Source: Halobacillus_A sp043497005
GTDB lineage: Bacteria; Bacillota; Bacilli; Bacillales; Halobacillaceae
Direction of reading: 5' to 3'
DNA: 64,000 bases
Assembly: GCF_043497005.1 (NCBI RefSeq)
Contig: NZ_JBIEKE010000005.1
Location: 1-64,000 of the forward strand
Shown here: piece by piece, positions 53,587 through 62,347 of the stretch
How positions within the stretch are numbered: position 1 is the first letter of the stretch
Layout of the letters: the number at the start of each line of letters is the position of its first letter
Notes under the pieces: model-generated
Databases searched by the model: none
The model's input: the letters and a program-made list of their open reading frames with translations, nothing else
Told to the model about the DNA's origin: nothing
Program-made: the position numbers and the translations under genes

Positions 53587-54036
53587 ATGCAGGTGAAAAC
53601 AGGAAATTATAATAAGACGGATCAAGGAAAAAGGAGGAGAAATAGGGCCTCGCTGAAGGTAATACTTATGACGCTGATGGTCAGTCTCGTATTTGGGCTG
53701 ACCGCCTGTGGAGGCTCAGAAGAAGACACAGGTTCAGAAGAAATGGAAGAAACCGGCGGAGAAGAGAATACGTCGGGGAATAATCTTGATATCTCTGCGA
53801 CGAATTTTGAATTTGACCAGTCAGAATATACTGTAGAATCCGGAGAAGAGGTTACGGTGAATTTAACGAACGAACAAGGAGCCCACGGGATAGTAATCGA
53901 TGAGTTTGATGTTAATATGGAAGGAGAAGGTTCTACTACTTTTACTCCTGAAAAGCCGGGAGAGTATACGATTGAGTGCAGCATACCTTGCGGTGAAGGA
54001 CATGAAGATATGCAGTCTACGTTGGTTGTTGAATAG
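53587..54036 (+). CDS. Lipoprotein cupredoxin with CuA-type site
   Basis: A roughly 149-residue protein with a basic start, hydrophobic helix and lipobox LTAC. A Glu/Gly linker precedes a cupredoxin domain (about 65-149) that ends CSIPCGEGHEDM. This is the C-x3-C-x3-H-x2-M motif of the binuclear CuA centre in cytochrome oxidase subunit II, with the partner His in GAHGIVI. It has no oxidase membrane helices. As the last gene of the transporter/exporter operon it may shuttle electrons from extracellular sulfite oxidation or protect from copper/sulfite chemistry; this is inferred. Confidence 0.7.
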   Translation: MQVKTGNYNKTDQGKRRRNRASLKVILMTLMVSLVFGLTACGGSEEDTGSEEMEETGGEENTSGNNLDISATNFEFDQSEYTVESGEEVTVNLTNEQGAHGIVIDEFDVNMEGEGSTTFTPEKPGEYTIECSIPCGEGHEDMQSTLVVE

Positions 54037-54070
54037 GATTTAATAAAACATAACTAGCTAAAAATAACAA

Positions 54071-54112
54071 AAAAAGGTTTCGATCAAAGAACGATGATCG
54101 AAACCTTTTTTT
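54071..54112. terminator. Bidirectional terminator between convergent operons
   Basis: AAAAAGGTTTCGATC...GATCGAAACCTTTTTTT, a 15-bp stem between the CuA lipoprotein gene (+) and the fumarase-like genes (-). Confidence 0.9.
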
Positions 54113-54120
54113 GTTATCTT

Positions 54121-54717
54121 TTATATCTCACTTAGTATATTATCTAGGTTTTGCCTCGCTATTTTTTTTATATCTTTGTACTTATTATTCCCGTGAGAAT
54201 CGATAGAGACAATCAGAGGACCGAAATCTTTTACTCTGAATTTCCATATGGCTTCAGGCATAAGGTCTTCCCACCATATATCTTCAATAGCTTCTACTTG
54301 TGTTGTTTCTAATGCTGCAGAACCACCAAGAATGGTAAAGTAACACCCCTTATGATCAACGAGAGCCTGGCTTCCTTCATCTAACAGACCTCCTTTTCCT
54401 ACAATGACACGAACACCATAATCTTTCATCAATCCCCTTGTAAAACGATCCATTCGGTAGCTCGTAGTCGTACCGATGCTCACTTTTTCGTATGTTCCAT
54501 CTTCTAGTTTTCGCACGCCAGGTGCTGTATGAAGACCAATGGCCCCTTTTAACTGGGGTTTCAAATCTTCTGGTAAATCTACCTTATGATCAAACAGACG
54601 AATTAAATTTGCATCCCTTATCCCAAAGATAATCCCTTCCAGAGTAACAGTATCACCCGTATATAACTTGTCTATATCTTCATCGGTTAACGGGGCTTTT
54701 AATTGGTAATGAGCCAT
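54121..54717 (-). CDS. Class I fumarase/tartrate dehydratase-like beta subunit
   Basis: A 198-residue protein of the Fumerase_C family with LYTGDTVTLEG, IGLHTAPGVRK, IGTTTSYRMD and VIVGKGGL. The usual TGRDAAH catalytic-region motif reads GIRDANL (Arg 34-Asn 37), so the conserved His is replaced. Together with the alpha subunit it should hydrate or dehydrate a C4 dicarboxylate or analogue. It is the last gene of an operon with the alpha subunit and an Sdh-like complex. The substitution hints at a changed substrate. Confidence 0.8.
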   Translation of the reverse strand: MAHYQLKAPLTDEDIDKLYTGDTVTLEGIIFGIRDANLIRLFDHKVDLPEDLKPQLKGAIGLHTAPGVRKLEDGTYEKVSIGTTTSYRMDRFTRGLMKDYGVRVIVGKGGLLDEGSQALVDHKGCYFTILGGSAALETTQVEAIEDIWWEDLMPEAIWKFRVKDFGPLIVSIDSHGNNKYKDIKKIARQNLDNILSEI

Positions 54718-54734
54718 ACATTTCTTCCTTTCCG

Positions 54735-55661
54735 TTAATAGGTGATTTCTGGTTTTGCTTCGTGACTTTTAAAGGTAGCTCTCATTCTTCGTGCTGGCCA
54801 GCACATCATATTTACAGCGACGGGGTTACAGGTCATATGGGTATCAGCAGCCTCGATTTGGACAGCTAAAGCCGTGGTGTTGCCTCCTAATCCATGTGCT
54901 CCAATCCCCATTTTATTAATAGCTGTATATAATTCTTCTTCCAATTCTTGAACATCCGGGTCAGGGTTCTGGGAACCCACCTCACGTGCGGCTGCCTTTT
55001 TAGCTAGGGCTGCGCATTTGTCTGCGGATCCACCAAGACCAATTCCTACAATGGTAGGAGGGCAAGGGTTGGCACCCGATTCAAACACACATTCAAGTAC
55101 ATATTTTTTAATGCCTTCTATCCCCTCGGCAGGGGTCAACATTTTAAGGTAACTCATATTTTCAGAACCGGATCCTTTGGGAACAATCATTATTTCTATT
55201 TCATTTCCTTCCACAAACTCATAATGGATGACGGGAATCTGTTCTCCAGTAGATGTGCCGTGATTTTTTCTCGTTAATGTATTGACGATACTGCTTCGAA
55301 GAGGATGTTCTAATGTTGCACGCTCTGTTCCTTTTCGTATCGCTTGCTCTAATCGTAATCCATCAAACCGAACTTGGTTTCCAACTTTCACAAAATAAAC
55401 GGGTATGCCCGTATCCTGGCAGATCAACAATTTTTCATCATCAGCAGTCGATACGGTTTTAATAAGTGTCGCTAAAATATCTTTTCCACTTTCCAATTGT
55501 TCCTTTTCATGAGCTTTTTCTAAAGCTACCCTTACATCAGGCGGTAAATCCTTAAGGGATTCAATATATAGAGTTTTACATGCTTCTTCTACCTTCTGAT
55601 AAAAATTCTCATCCACTTCCCAAGCATTTTTATAGGAAGCAACATAATCGGCAACAGCCAT
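54735..55661 (-). CDS. Class I fumarase/tartrate dehydratase-like alpha subunit (Fe-S)
   Basis: A 308-residue Fumerase-family protein with the iron-sulfur ligands expected at Cys in LLICQDTGIPVYF (about 80), GANPCPPTIVGIGLGG (about 200) and a third Cys near HMTCNP (about 285). It also has NTLTRKNHGTSTGEQIPV. Two-subunit class I enzymes are oxygen-sensitive [4Fe-4S] hydro-lyases. It lies 22 bases from the Sdh flavoprotein gene and 17 from the beta gene, so the three are cotranscribed. Confidence 0.85.
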   Translation of the reverse strand: MAVADYVASYKNAWEVDENFYQKVEEACKTLYIESLKDLPPDVRVALEKAHEKEQLESGKDILATLIKTVSTADDEKLLICQDTGIPVYFVKVGNQVRFDGLRLEQAIRKGTERATLEHPLRSSIVNTLTRKNHGTSTGEQIPVIHYEFVEGNEIEIMIVPKGSGSENMSYLKMLTPAEGIEGIKKYVLECVFESGANPCPPTIVGIGLGGSADKCAALAKKAAAREVGSQNPDPDVQELEEELYTAINKMGIGAHGLGGNTTALAVQIEAADTHMTCNPVAVNMMCWPARRMRATFKSHEAKPEITY

Positions 55662-55683
55662 GTGAGAAACACTCCTTTAAAAA

Positions 55684-57429
55684 TTATTTTGAAATCGCAA
55701 CAATTTTGTATCCTTGAATTTCCTTCACATTGATATGGGTTTGGTTTGTCTGCTTAACGCTGTATGCGGGCTCACCGTTTTCATTCTTGGTTACATAAAT
55801 ATTACTTAGCCAATCTTCATCGTTACTCTCTGGATAGTCTTCTCTATAGTGTGACCCCCTGCTTTCTGTACGCATCAAAGCACTTGATGTGACCATTTTG
55901 GCAACGGTTACAAGATTTCGAACATTTAATAACTCTTGTAAAGTAAGGTTGTACTTTCTGGAACCGTGTACGGCTACACGGCTCACACGGTCTTCTAATA
56001 ATTCCAATTCCTCCACAGCTTCCATCAAATCTTTACCGTTACGTACAAGTCCTACCTTTTCCCACATTAAGTTTTTCAAATCGTTACGAATATAGAAAGG
56101 GTTCTCTCCATCCATTCGATTAAAGGGTTCGATAATATCTTCAATGATGGCATGTACCTGTGTATCAGAAATCTTTGCAACGGTCTCTATAGAACTGACG
56201 TATGTTGCGGCAGCATCTCCTGCTCTTGCCCCAAAAACGGTAGAATCACAAACGCCATTTCCACCTAAACGGTTTGCTCCATGCACTCCCCCTGCATCTT
56301 CTCCAGCAACAAACAGGCCGGCAATGTTCGACTCACAATCATTGGAGACTTTTACTCCTCCCATTTGAAAGTGAGCAGCAGGTGAAATTTCTACTGGCTC
56401 CACACTTAAATCTTTCCCAACGTCTTTGCAGCGTTCCACCATGCCAGGGAACATTTTTCGTACGTTTTCCTTTCCAAGATGCGATACATCTACATGAACC
56501 CCTTCAAGAGGAGTACCTCGACCTTCCATGATTTCCATATAGGCTGCTCGGGAAACCCTATCTCTTGTAGAACGTTCCATCCGTTCAGGGTCGTAATTTT
56601 TCATAAATCTTTCTCCCAACGAATTGACCAAATAACCACCGGCCCCTCGGAGTCCTTCCTCTAAAACACCACCGTTCAAACGTGAATTCTCTGCTAAGAG
56701 TCCTGTCGGATGAAACTGCATCATTTCCATGTCTAAGAATTCCGTACCTGCCCGATAACACATGGCAAGGCCATCGCCTGCCTTTTCAAGACTTGGCGTT
56801 GCAATTTTATACATAGTAGCAGCTCCACCGGTACCAACAATGACAGCTTTACAATGAATAATTACAAATTCTCCGGTCTGCATATTTAGCATTAAACAAC
56901 CTGCAACGCGACGACTCTCTTCATCTATTAATAAATCAATAGCTCTTACCTCATCCCAAGCCTTAACGGTCGGTTTAGCATAGAGCTGGTCCCGCATACG
57001 TGAAATAATTTCTATGCCTGTTAAGTCTCCTTTGTGGACCGTTCGATCAAAGGATTGACCTGCAAAGGGCTTTTGATGAACGGTTCCATCTTCATTGCGA
57101 TCAAAGAAAACCCCCATTTTTGTTTCTAATTCTCGGATTCTCTTAGGAGCATCATTGACAAGCGTCCATGCCATTTCTTGATTATTGATACCGCCTCCAC
57201 CTTTTATTGTGTCTTTAAAGTGCTTTTCTACTGAATCATCCGGATGGAGAACAACATTATAACCACCTTGAACCATGCGCGTACAACCACTTTTTCCAAT
57301 CAACCCTTTAGCAGAAACAATTACTTTTAAATTGGGGTTTTGGTCTACTGCATGATGAGCGGCAAACAAACCAGCTCCACCACTACCTAAGATCAGGATA
57401 TCCGTTTCAACATGTTCCAAGTTATTCAC
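55684..57429 (-). CDS. Succinate dehydrogenase/fumarate reductase-like flavoprotein subunit
   Basis: A 581-residue flavoprotein with FAD motif GSGGAGLFAA (15-24), FDRTVHKGDLTG (about 125), the catalytic-region LEEGLRGAGGYLVN (about 262), HFQMGGVKV and VHGANRLGGNGVCDSTVFG. The substrate-binding Arg/His positions of Sdh/Frd are kept. The His that binds FAD covalently in Sdh/FrdA (SHTxxAQGG) corresponds to Cys 49 in SGCTRMVQGG, so FAD is probably not covalently bound in the usual way. It is co-regulated with the sulfonate genes through the shared operator. Confidence 0.8.
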   Translation of the reverse strand: MNNLEHVETDILILGSGGAGLFAAHHAVDQNPNLKVIVSAKGLIGKSGCTRMVQGGYNVVLHPDDSVEKHFKDTIKGGGGINNQEMAWTLVNDAPKRIRELETKMGVFFDRNEDGTVHQKPFAGQSFDRTVHKGDLTGIEIISRMRDQLYAKPTVKAWDEVRAIDLLIDEESRRVAGCLMLNMQTGEFVIIHCKAVIVGTGGAATMYKIATPSLEKAGDGLAMCYRAGTEFLDMEMMQFHPTGLLAENSRLNGGVLEEGLRGAGGYLVNSLGERFMKNYDPERMERSTRDRVSRAAYMEIMEGRGTPLEGVHVDVSHLGKENVRKMFPGMVERCKDVGKDLSVEPVEISPAAHFQMGGVKVSNDCESNIAGLFVAGEDAGGVHGANRLGGNGVCDSTVFGARAGDAAATYVSSIETVAKISDTQVHAIIEDIIEPFNRMDGENPFYIRNDLKNLMWEKVGLVRNGKDLMEAVEELELLEDRVSRVAVHGSRKYNLTLQELLNVRNLVTVAKMVTSSALMRTESRGSHYREDYPESNDEDWLSNIYVTKNENGEPAYSVKQTNQTHINVKEIQGYKIVAISK

Positions 57430-57459
57430 CTTCTTCTATTGGTATTTAGACTACTCGAT

Positions 57460-57834
57460 TTAAGAAACCAGGAAATAAAATGTTAACGCACATAAAACTG
57501 AACCAATAATTGTGAAAACCTTAAAGATATTCCGATTATCCTGTACTACTCCTATATCGATTAAGATAACTCGAATCCCGTACAAGGCATGGAAAATAAG
57601 CGCAAAAATTAAAAAAGCATCGACAGTGGCATTTAAATGCAAGGAGGAAATTGTACCGGCCCCCGGTAACTTCCCTATCATTGCATAGCCACTATAAATC
57701 TTTAACGGTAAGAAAATTAACAAGATCAGGGCCGTAATCCTTTGGACTAACCAAGCAATATAACCGACATGTGGTCGTTGTTTTACTTTTACTTCTTGAA
57801 GGCTTTTATTCGTTTGGACACTTGTGGTAGCCAT
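57460..57834 (-). CDS. Sdh-like cytochrome b membrane anchor subunit
   Basis: A 124-residue protein with three membrane helices (about 28-48, 67-90, 102-122). VGYIAWLVQRITALILL resembles the quinone-site helix of SdhC, and FHALYGIRVILIDIG carries a likely haem-binding His. It is the only membrane anchor in the operon, unlike the B. subtilis five-helix SdhC. It should pass electrons to quinone. Confidence 0.75.
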   Translation of the reverse strand: MATTSVQTNKSLQEVKVKQRPHVGYIAWLVQRITALILLIFLPLKIYSGYAMIGKLPGAGTISSLHLNATVDAFLIFALIFHALYGIRVILIDIGVVQDNRNIFKVFTIIGSVLCALTFYFLVS

Positions 57835-57867
57835 GAATCTCCCTCTCCCTCTCCCTTAGTATTTGAA

Positions 57868-58593
57868 TTAATATTTTAACCCTACAGCTCTCCGCAACTT
57901 CTTGGTTTTAATCTTTTGAATGGTTGCCATTGGTTTGATTCCTTTAGGACATACTTCTACACAAGCACCAAAAGAACGACAGCCAAATGCTCCATCGCTT
58001 TCTGTAACCATATCCATTCTTTCATCTTTAGCTCCGTCCCGTTCATCTGCAATAAGGTTATACGCTCTGTTCAGTGCTGCAGGCCCGATATATTCATCTT
58101 CACCTCTTAGAGAGACAGCATCACATGATTGGAAACATAATCCACAAGTTATGCAATCCTGGTTTTCGTCGATAATCTCCCGCCGTCCTGATGAGGGGGG
58201 AATTACACTAAATTCGTCTGTATCTTCTTTTGGTACGAAATAAGGTTTCACCTTTTCCCAGTTTTTAAAGAACTTGTCCATATCGACAGACAAATCTTTA
58301 ATGACGTCCATATTTCTCATGGGTTGTACTACTATTTTTTCGCCTAAACTTTCTATTTTTGTACGACAGGCTAAACGTCCGCGACCATTGATCACCATGC
58401 CACAAGAGCCACACATTCCTAGTCTGCATGCGCAACGGAATGAGAGCGTTGGATCTTGGTCCTCAACGATAAGAAATAGACTGTCCAATACTGTCATATT
58501 TTTCTTTGCTTCAATCGGGAAAGTATCATATCTGGGAGATTCGTCTATATCAGGGTCGAAACGCATCACTGTTACTTTTACATCATTCATCAT
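57868..58593 (-). CDS. Sdh/Frd-like iron-sulfur subunit
   Basis: A 241-residue protein. The N-terminal ferredoxin domain has CRLGMCGSCG...C for [2Fe-2S] (about 55-76). The C-terminal domain has CITCGLCFQSC and CRSFGACVEVC cysteine clusters for [4Fe-4S] and [3Fe-4S]/[4Fe-4S] centres. It is the first gene of the minus-strand operon sdhB-sdhC-sdhA-fumA-fumB. The order (B, C, A) differs from the chromosomal C-A-B of Bacillus, so it is not a copy of the housekeeping operon. A copy of the 14-bp operator lies about 120 bases upstream. Confidence 0.85.
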   Translation of the reverse strand: MMNDVKVTVMRFDPDIDESPRYDTFPIEAKKNMTVLDSLFLIVEDQDPTLSFRCACRLGMCGSCGMVINGRGRLACRTKIESLGEKIVVQPMRNMDVIKDLSVDMDKFFKNWEKVKPYFVPKEDTDEFSVIPPSSGRREIIDENQDCITCGLCFQSCDAVSLRGEDEYIGPAALNRAYNLIADERDGAKDERMDMVTESDGAFGCRSFGACVEVCPKGIKPMATIQKIKTKKLRRAVGLKY

Positions 58594-58712
58594 TAACCAT
58601 TAACCCTCCTTATTTGAACTAAAGGAAACGCAGGTATGCTCATTTTAAACCCATTTCAATACTCGACTTATGTAACGAACTTCCTCCTTTGTAAGGTTTT
58701 CATTATGGCATA

Positions 58713-58726
58713 GTGACCCAACCAAT
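58713..58726. promoter_or_regulatory. Regulon operator copy 2 (upstream of the Sdh/Fum operon)
   Basis: The minus strand reads ATTGGTTGGGTCAC. It sits in the divergent promoter region between the Sdh-like operon and suyAB. Confidence 0.8.
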
Positions 58727-58903
58727 ATAACTATCATTAAACCATTTTTTGTACAATAATTCAATAATTTTTTAAATATTAAAATAATTTTAAATGACAA
58801 AAAAATAATGAGTACGGCTCAGCTGATGAGAGTGGACCAAATAATTTAAAATTTTCTGAAAATAGGTTGATTTTTAATTATAAAGCGATTACAATTACAG
58901 TGA

Positions 58904-58917
58904 ATTGGTTGGGTCAC
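58904..58917. promoter_or_regulatory. Regulon operator copy 3 (upstream of suyAB)
   Basis: ATTGGTTGGGTCAC extended to the dyad GGTTGGGTCACCTAACC, about 40 bases before the suyA start. This copy shows both half-sites of a dimeric operator. Confidence 0.8.
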
Positions 58918-58956
58918 CTAACCATAGCGTTACATAAACAAAAAAGGAGTGAAAAA

Positions 58957-59298
58957 ATGGCTCACAATGAACGTTCTTCAGTTGCTACAGGGGAAAAAAC
59001 ACAAGAAAAGAGCATAGCCGTCCATAAGTTTCTAATTCACCATAAAGGTGATCACGTGGGCGTGGCAACCAGTGACATCCAAGAAGGTGAAAAAGTAATT
59101 GGTGTATTTATGGATGATGATTCAAGTATCGAAGTGGTCTCGAAAGGGGACATCCCGTTAGGCCACAAAATTGCCTTGGAAAATCTAGATGCGAGTAAAC
59201 CTGTTCATAAGTATGGGGTTCAAATTGGGTTAACGACGAGCGAGTGGCAAGTTGGAGATTATGTTCATACCCACAATATTAAAACGGCGAGGTGGTAA
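58957..59298 (+). CDS. suyA: Sulfolactate sulfo-lyase small subunit (SuyA-like, SAF domain)
   Basis: A 113-residue protein with a hydrophilic N-terminal tail (about 1-20) and a UxaA-type SAF domain (KFLIHHKGDHVGVATSDIQEGEKVIG, quoted in part, then GDIPLGHKIALENL). Split UxaA-family enzymes with this arrangement are the SuyAB sulfo-lyases, which turn (R)-sulfolactate into pyruvate and sulfite; altronate dehydratases are normally one chain. ATG 58957 follows AAAAAGGAGTG. It is 2 bases from the proposed suyB start. Altronate-type activity is the main alternative. Confidence 0.75.
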   Translation: MAHNERSSVATGEKTQEKSIAVHKFLIHHKGDHVGVATSDIQEGEKVIGVFMDDDSSIEVVSKGDIPLGHKIALENLDASKPVHKYGVQIGLTTSEWQVGDYVHTHNIKTARW

Positions 59299-59300
59299 AG

Positions 59301-60458
59301 TTGGATCAACAATTACTGGGTTATCGTAGAGAAAATGGAAAAGTAGGCGTTCGGAATCATGTGGTTATTTTACCTGTCGATGACATTTCGAATGCAGCTT
59401 GTGAAGCTGTGGCCAATAACATTAAAGGAACACTAGCTTTACCACATGCTTATGGCCGGCTTCAGTATGGAGAAGATTTAGACCTTCTATTTAGAACACT
59501 CATAGGAACTGGGTCGAACCCGAACGTGGCAGCTGTGGTTGTTATTGGTATTGAAGAGAACTGGACTAAGAAAATTGCTGATGGTATTGCTGAAACTGGA
59601 AAACCAGTGTCTCATTTCTACATTGAACGTAGCGGTGACTTAGAAACGGTACAAAAAGCTTCTAGGCAAGCAAAAGAGTATGTCCAATGGGCTTCTGAAC
59701 TTCAGCGTGAACCGGTTGAATTAGGAGATCTCACTATAAGTATTAAATGTGGAGAATCGGATACTACAACGGGGATGGGATCCTGCCCGACTGTTTCACA
59801 AGCTGTTGACCGTCTAGTCGATTCAGGTGCTACGGTGTTCTTTGGTGAAACTTCTGAATTAACGGGGGGAGAACACCTTATTGCTGAGCGTATGGCATCA
59901 CCAGCGTTAAGAGATAAGTTTATGTCTATTTATGATGATTACGTTGGGGAAATTGAATCCAAAGGTGTAGATTTATTAGGATCCCAACCTACACAGGGGA
60001 ACATTACTGGAGGTCTGTCTACTATAGAAGAAAAAGCCCTCGGTAACATAGCTAAAACGGGAAGCAAAGAGGTAATTGGTGTGTTAGAGCCAGCGGAGGC
60101 TCCTACATCTGGTAACGGTCTATACTTTATGGATACATCTTCAGCTGCAGCCGAATGTATCACCTTAATGGCTGCCGCAGGAGCTGTTGTTCACTTCTTC
60201 CCAACTGGACAGGGAAATATTATTGGTAACCCTATTGAGCCAGTAGTAAAAGTAACAGCTAACCCTATTACTGCTGGAACAATGAGTGAACACATTGACG
60301 TTGATGTACAAGGATTGCTATCTCGTGAAATGTCTTTAACGGCTGCTGGGGATTCACTTATGGATATTCTCTATCGCACTGTGAATGGACGTTTAACTTG
60401 CGCAGAAGCTCTTGGTCATCGTGAATTTGTTATGACAAAACTTTATCGAAGCGCTTAA
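59301..60458 (+). CDS. suyB: Sulfolactate sulfo-lyase large subunit (SuyB-like, UxaA family)
   Basis: About 386 residues, the size of known SuyB. UxaA-family motifs include GYRRENGKVGVRNHVVILPV (about 6), GTLALPHAYGRLQYGEDLD, IKCGESDTTTGMGSCPTVSQ and FPTGQGNIIGNPIEPVVKV. TTG 59301 is preferred over GTG 59292 since GAGGTGG lies 5 bases before it. With SuyA it should eliminate sulfite from a 2-hydroxy-3-sulfo acid, using iron. The pairing with SlcC- and ComC-type dehydrogenases strengthens the call. Confidence 0.8.
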   Translation: MDQQLLGYRRENGKVGVRNHVVILPVDDISNAACEAVANNIKGTLALPHAYGRLQYGEDLDLLFRTLIGTGSNPNVAAVVVIGIEENWTKKIADGIAETGKPVSHFYIERSGDLETVQKASRQAKEYVQWASELQREPVELGDLTISIKCGESDTTTGMGSCPTVSQAVDRLVDSGATVFFGETSELTGGEHLIAERMASPALRDKFMSIYDDYVGEIESKGVDLLGSQPTQGNITGGLSTIEEKALGNIAKTGSKEVIGVLEPAEAPTSGNGLYFMDTSSAAAECITLMAAAGAVVHFFPTGQGNIIGNPIEPVVKVTANPITAGTMSEHIDVDVQGLLSREMSLTAAGDSLMDILYRTVNGRLTCAEALGHREFVMTKLYRSA

Positions 60459-60496
60459 TTTCTATCCATATTATAGCTGGGAAAAGTATTCTATTT

Positions 60497-60538
60497 AAAA
60501 AGATCAGGTCATCGGTTAAGATGACCTGATCTTTTTTA
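60497..60538. terminator. Bidirectional terminator
   Basis: AAAAGATCAGGTCATC...GATGACCTGATCTTTTTT between suyB (+) and the ComC-like gene (-). Confidence 0.9.
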
Positions 60539-60542
60539 TTGA

Positions 60543-61610
60543 TTACGCGTTGTGGGAAGACATTGCTTGAGGGAAAGGAACATTTACTATGTTACCTAGA
60601 TTTATCAACTCATCTTGAACGTTCTTTGATAAGAGAATCCCTTCTTTTGACCTTAGCTGGAATTCTTTTTCTCGCCTTTCTCCTGGGTATCGTATCTCTT
60701 CATAACCCGGGGCTTTTGGTGTTTCTTTCATTTGATTGATTAGTTGATCCATGGAGAACTGAAAGGTTTCATAAGGCATGAATTTTTCTATATCCATAAG
60801 GATGAAAAAGTGACCAACATTTGCAGGTTCCTTTGATGTTTCTTGATAGATACTGTTAACATTTGGACTAAAAGCTCCCCCAGAAAGAATACCTGATAAA
60901 ATCTCTACAGCTAATGCAAGGGCATAGCCTTTAGCACCTCCTAATGGCATCACTGATCCTTTTAGAGCTTCTGCAGGGTTATTCGTTTGTTGTCCATTTT
61001 CGTCTAAAGCCCATCCGTCTGGAATAGATTCTCCTTGTTTATCAGCTAATATTATTTTCCCTCTAGCCACTTTACTCGTAGATAAGTCTATAATGACGGG
61101 AGGATTGTTTCCATTCGGAAAACCAAAAGCTATTGGATTGGTGCCAAAAAAGGCTTCTCTACCTCCCCAAGGTGCAATACCTGGAGGTGAATTTGTGAAA
61201 GCAATGATTGCAAGGTTGTTTTCACAGGCTTTTTGACAATAATAAGAGGCTGTTCCGAAGTGGTTGCTATTTTTAATACCAATACCAACCATTCCACTTT
61301 CTTTAACCATCTCTATACCTCTTTCAATAGCCTTTGAGCTAACCACATGTCCTAACCCATTATCACCATCTACTGTAAGCACAGAAGTTCCCTTTTTTTC
61401 GAATTGAACATGAGGAGCTGGGTTGATTCTTTTGTCTTTCAGTCGATTTGAGTAGACACCCAGTCGGCTGATACCGTGGCTATCCACTCCTTCCAGATTG
61501 GCCTTTAAGAGAGCGTCTGCCACTGTATTGGCATCTTTTTGTCTAACTCCTAATGTAGTGAGGACTTGGACAGAGAATGACTTCAGCACATCAACGTTGA
61601 ATGTGTTCAT
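60543..61610 (-). CDS. comC: (R)-sulfolactate dehydrogenase-like enzyme (ComC, Ldh2/MDH2 family)
   Basis: A 355-residue NAD(P)-dependent dehydrogenase of the malate/L-sulfolactate family (not Rossmann type). Motifs include VDSHGISRLGVYSNRL (about 36), GLGHVVSSKAIE, GIGIKNSNHFGTASYYC (about 112), FTNSPPGIAPWGG and LPLGGAKGYALAL-like MPLGGAKGYALALAVE. In sulfolactate degraders ComC and SlcC together convert (S)- to (R)-sulfolactate through sulfopyruvate. It is the third gene of slcC-gntR-comC and overlaps gntR by 4 bases. Confidence 0.75.
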   Translation of the reverse strand: MNTFNVDVLKSFSVQVLTTLGVRQKDANTVADALLKANLEGVDSHGISRLGVYSNRLKDKRINPAPHVQFEKKGTSVLTVDGDNGLGHVVSSKAIERGIEMVKESGMVGIGIKNSNHFGTASYYCQKACENNLAIIAFTNSPPGIAPWGGREAFFGTNPIAFGFPNGNNPPVIIDLSTSKVARGKIILADKQGESIPDGWALDENGQQTNNPAEALKGSVMPLGGAKGYALALAVEILSGILSGGAFSPNVNSIYQETSKEPANVGHFFILMDIEKFMPYETFQFSMDQLINQMKETPKAPGYEEIRYPGERREKEFQLRSKEGILLSKNVQDELINLGNIVNVPFPQAMSSHNA

Positions 61611-62326
61611 TCTACTTTATCCTTTACATCCAGATTTTCCATAATAGATTTTTCTACACTATCTAAATGTTTAGCCATAAAGTCTTGTGCCATTGAAATA
61701 TCTTTAACTTTCAGTGCTTCTACAATAGCCGCATGCTCATCGATTGATTTAATGGGCCTTCCTGGTATCTGAATAACCTGCATCCGTGATTCTTCTAATA
61801 GATCGATTAAGTTATGCATGATACGAATTAATACAGAATTCTGAGAAATATCTGCTAGGGCTAGGTGAAATTGATGGTCTAAGCGCGCAAGCTTTACATA
61901 ATCATCGCCCTTGCTAGCTACTGTTTTAGCTTCCTTCACTATTTCTCCCAATTTATTAATATGATCGTCAGATGCATTTTCAATGGCCCATGCCACAGCA
62001 TTTATTTCGAGCACTTTCCGTATCGAGAAGAGATCCTTGATACGGTCACTACTAATAAAAAAGAATGATGTCATTTTTCGTATTTGCTGCTCTTCCGTAG
62101 CGACGTAAATGCCGGTGCCGTGTTTGATTCTGACATAGCCATAGGCTTCCAATATTTTATATGCTTCCCGTACCGTATTACGACTTAACTTCAAGTTGAG
62201 AGCCATTTCCCTTTCTCCAGGAAGCTTCTGATTGACTTCATATTTTTTGTCTAGAATCATTTGTTTGATATGCTCTGCAGCTCTTTCCGAAATTCCTTTT
62301 CTTTCAAACTCAAAATCAGTAAACAC
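61607..62326 (-). CDS. FadR-type GntR-family regulator of the sulfonate regulon
   Basis: A 239-residue protein. The N-terminal winged helix has KLPGEREMALNLKLSRNTVREAYKILEAYGYVRIKHGTGIYV (in part; about 38-78). The C-terminal FCD helical domain (about 95-230) has metal-ligand-like His residues (LDHQFHLALADISQN, DEHAAIVEALKVKD). FCD regulators sense organic acids. The dyad GGTTnGGTnACCnAACC found before all four transcription units suits a GntR dimer. Position inside the slcC operon implies autoregulation. Confidence 0.85.
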   Translation of the reverse strand: MFTDFEFERKGISERAAEHIKQMILDKKYEVNQKLPGEREMALNLKLSRNTVREAYKILEAYGYVRIKHGTGIYVATEEQQIRKMTSFFFISSDRIKDLFSIRKVLEINAVAWAIENASDDHINKLGEIVKEAKTVASKGDDYVKLARLDHQFHLALADISQNSVLIRIMHNLIDLLEESRMQVIQIPGRPIKSIDEHAAIVEALKVKDISMAQDFMAKHLDSVEKSIMENLDVKDKVE

Positions 62327-62347
62327 TTTTAATCCCTCCTTTAATTT

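Noticed and set aside
54121..58593. Housekeeping TCA-cycle sdh and fum genes
   Set aside because: Gene order B-C-A, a three-helix anchor, a missing covalent-FAD His and the shared sulfonate operator all argue against the chromosomal Bacillaceae operon.
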